From contig CM038047.1 of assembly GCA_021397845.1 (NCBI GenBank), positions 33,215,601-33,279,600 of the forward strand: a DNA stretch of 64,000 nt, given 5' to 3'. A model generated the notes under the pieces. That model had not been told where the DNA came from. It saw only the letters and a program-made list of their open reading frames with translations, and searched no databases. The DNA is from Areca catechu (taxonomy: Eukaryota; Streptophyta; Magnoliopsida; Arecales; Arecaceae). Within the stretch, counting starts at the first letter, position 1, and each line of letters opens with the position of its first letter. Positions 62,966-64,000 of this stretch are shown piece after piece. A program made the translations under genes and the position numbers.

Positions 62966-64000
62966 GTGAAGGAAAAATCCAAAGGAAAGCAGGCATGCAA
63001 GGTAGAAACATGATATTTTAAAATTATTTTAAAATATACAGCGAAAGGCTTAGTAGATAGATCAGAACGATCTACCGATCTACCTACAATAGGACCTAGT
63101 ATAACAATGTAGCATGCTATAAAACATCAACAGCAAGAAAAGAGTCAATAGGCATAAAGGTACCTTACCGCTATACCTTAAAGATAGAGATAGTGAAAAG
63201 CTCTTAAGCCACACACGCATTTGGCCTCTACGAGTAGTTCACATCGGGGCTCGACTCTGATTAACTCCCTCGGAGTACTAGCTCCTTGGGATCCTTCGGG
63301 CTGATCTTCTTCTCAGAAGATAATGAGAGGTGGAACCCTTCCTAACTAACTCTCTTCCCAAGACCTAGCTTGAGTGCTAGGTATTCTCACACCCAATCTT
63401 AAATTCTCACAAAGCCCTTTTTTCTTTCTAGTTCTTCAACCAACCAGTAGCCCCTAAAACAACATTTATTTATAGGGGCAGCCATGAGAGGAAGAAAGAG
63501 GAAGGATGAGTGATTGGGGGAGAAGGTCAAGGGCCATACCAAATGGATCCAAGCTAAAAAAGGCAAGTATGACCATCATACCATGAAAGCCTGGAGCCAA
63601 AAATGTCCATAATTCGAAATTCGAATTCAAAATTCGAAGTCAAAACCTTTCCAAAAAGCTTTCCAGAATTTTTGTTCGTCAGTCAAGTGTCGACACTTCC
63701 ATTTTACTAAGTGTCGACACTTGCAAGTATCGACACTTCGAACATAGTCAATCGCATTAAACTCCGGTGATGGCAAACAATTCTCAATCGTCGATCAGCC
63801 TTTAGATCAGATAGAAATTATTATGGTGTGTGACCTCATAGGTTCGAACACTAAGTCAGTAGTACTGGAACACTTTCAGTACCAGTCAAAGTCCTTATCT
63901 AGCAATGATACCCAACGTCAGGATAGGTCGAAAATTATAGAGCAACTTACAAGAACCTCTGGCATATGGTTACCGCATAATTCATCCCTTTGACATCATA
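62966..64000. other. Unclassified end of the window
   Basis: AT-rich, no coding motif. A minus-strand CCCCTATAAATAAATG (about 63463-63478) is a good TATA-like sequence and the region may be part of a minus-strand LTR or promoter, but no LTR ends or primer site could be recognised. Contains the palindrome cluster at 63685-63738. Confidence 0.4.
63685..63738. repeat. Three copies of a 14-bp palindrome, AAGTGTCGACACTT
   Basis: Perfect copies at 63685-63698 and 63709-63722, and one with a single change (AAGTATCGACACTT) at 63725-63738. Each reads the same on both strands. Confidence 0.95.

Overview
This window is a nuclear plant sequence, and essentially all of it is transposable-element DNA. I recognise no intact host gene, tRNA, rRNA or CRISPR array. 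Long LTR retrotransposons, a CACTA element with TNP2/TNP1-type genes, tRNA-type SINEs and an LRR receptor kinase relic point to a flowering plant. A large-genome monocot such as a palm is my best guess, but that is an inference and not something the sequence proves.

Layout. 1-3713 is a decayed minus-strand Copia element (integrase, GAG-pre-integrase, gag, then LTR). 4150-8290 is a plus-strand LINE relic split by an LTR insertion (about 4834-6989). 8798-21743 is a CACTA transposon with subterminal palindromic repeats, a broken TNP2 transposase (15495-18902) and a broken TNP1-like gene (19253-21144). Inside it sit a solo Gypsy LTR with a very large minisatellite (10385-13643, TSD ACTAC) and a SINE (14032-14213, TSD AATGTTC). 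23240-23580 is a minus-strand SINE and 23871-24165 a MITE-like element. 24320-34391 is a non-autonomous, LARD-like LTR element: 2.3-kb LTRs, no gag-pol, and an interior made largely of tandem repeats. 34442-34750 is another MITE-like element.

From 35684 to 55652 is a Russian-doll structure. An LRR receptor-kinase pseudogene (subfamily XI, RCH1/RGI-like) is interrupted by a plus-strand Copia element (36171-53298, TSD ATAAC). That Copia is in turn interrupted inside its RNase H by a minus-strand Gypsy element (40461-52672, TSD CTATC). The Gypsy has Tat-lineage traits: a second RNase H, a TTGGCGCGCCAGG-type primer site, and an opposite-strand gene with a clean intron. The kinase relic is bracketed by inverted repeats of about 85 bp. 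57511-59642 is a degraded plus-strand Copia, cut by the long LTR and primer site of another Copia (59643-61950). The window ends in a GC-rich minisatellite (62280-62965) and an unclassified AT-rich tail containing a 14-bp palindrome repeated three times.

How the parts work together. There is no host pathway here. The functional logic is transposon logic: autonomous elements (all now broken) and a non-autonomous LTR element that shares primer-site and LTR-core sequence with the Tat-type Gypsy and may have been mobilised by a relative of it. GC-rich blocks coincide with the Tat-type insertions, and AT-rich blocks with older Copia, LINE and CACTA DNA.
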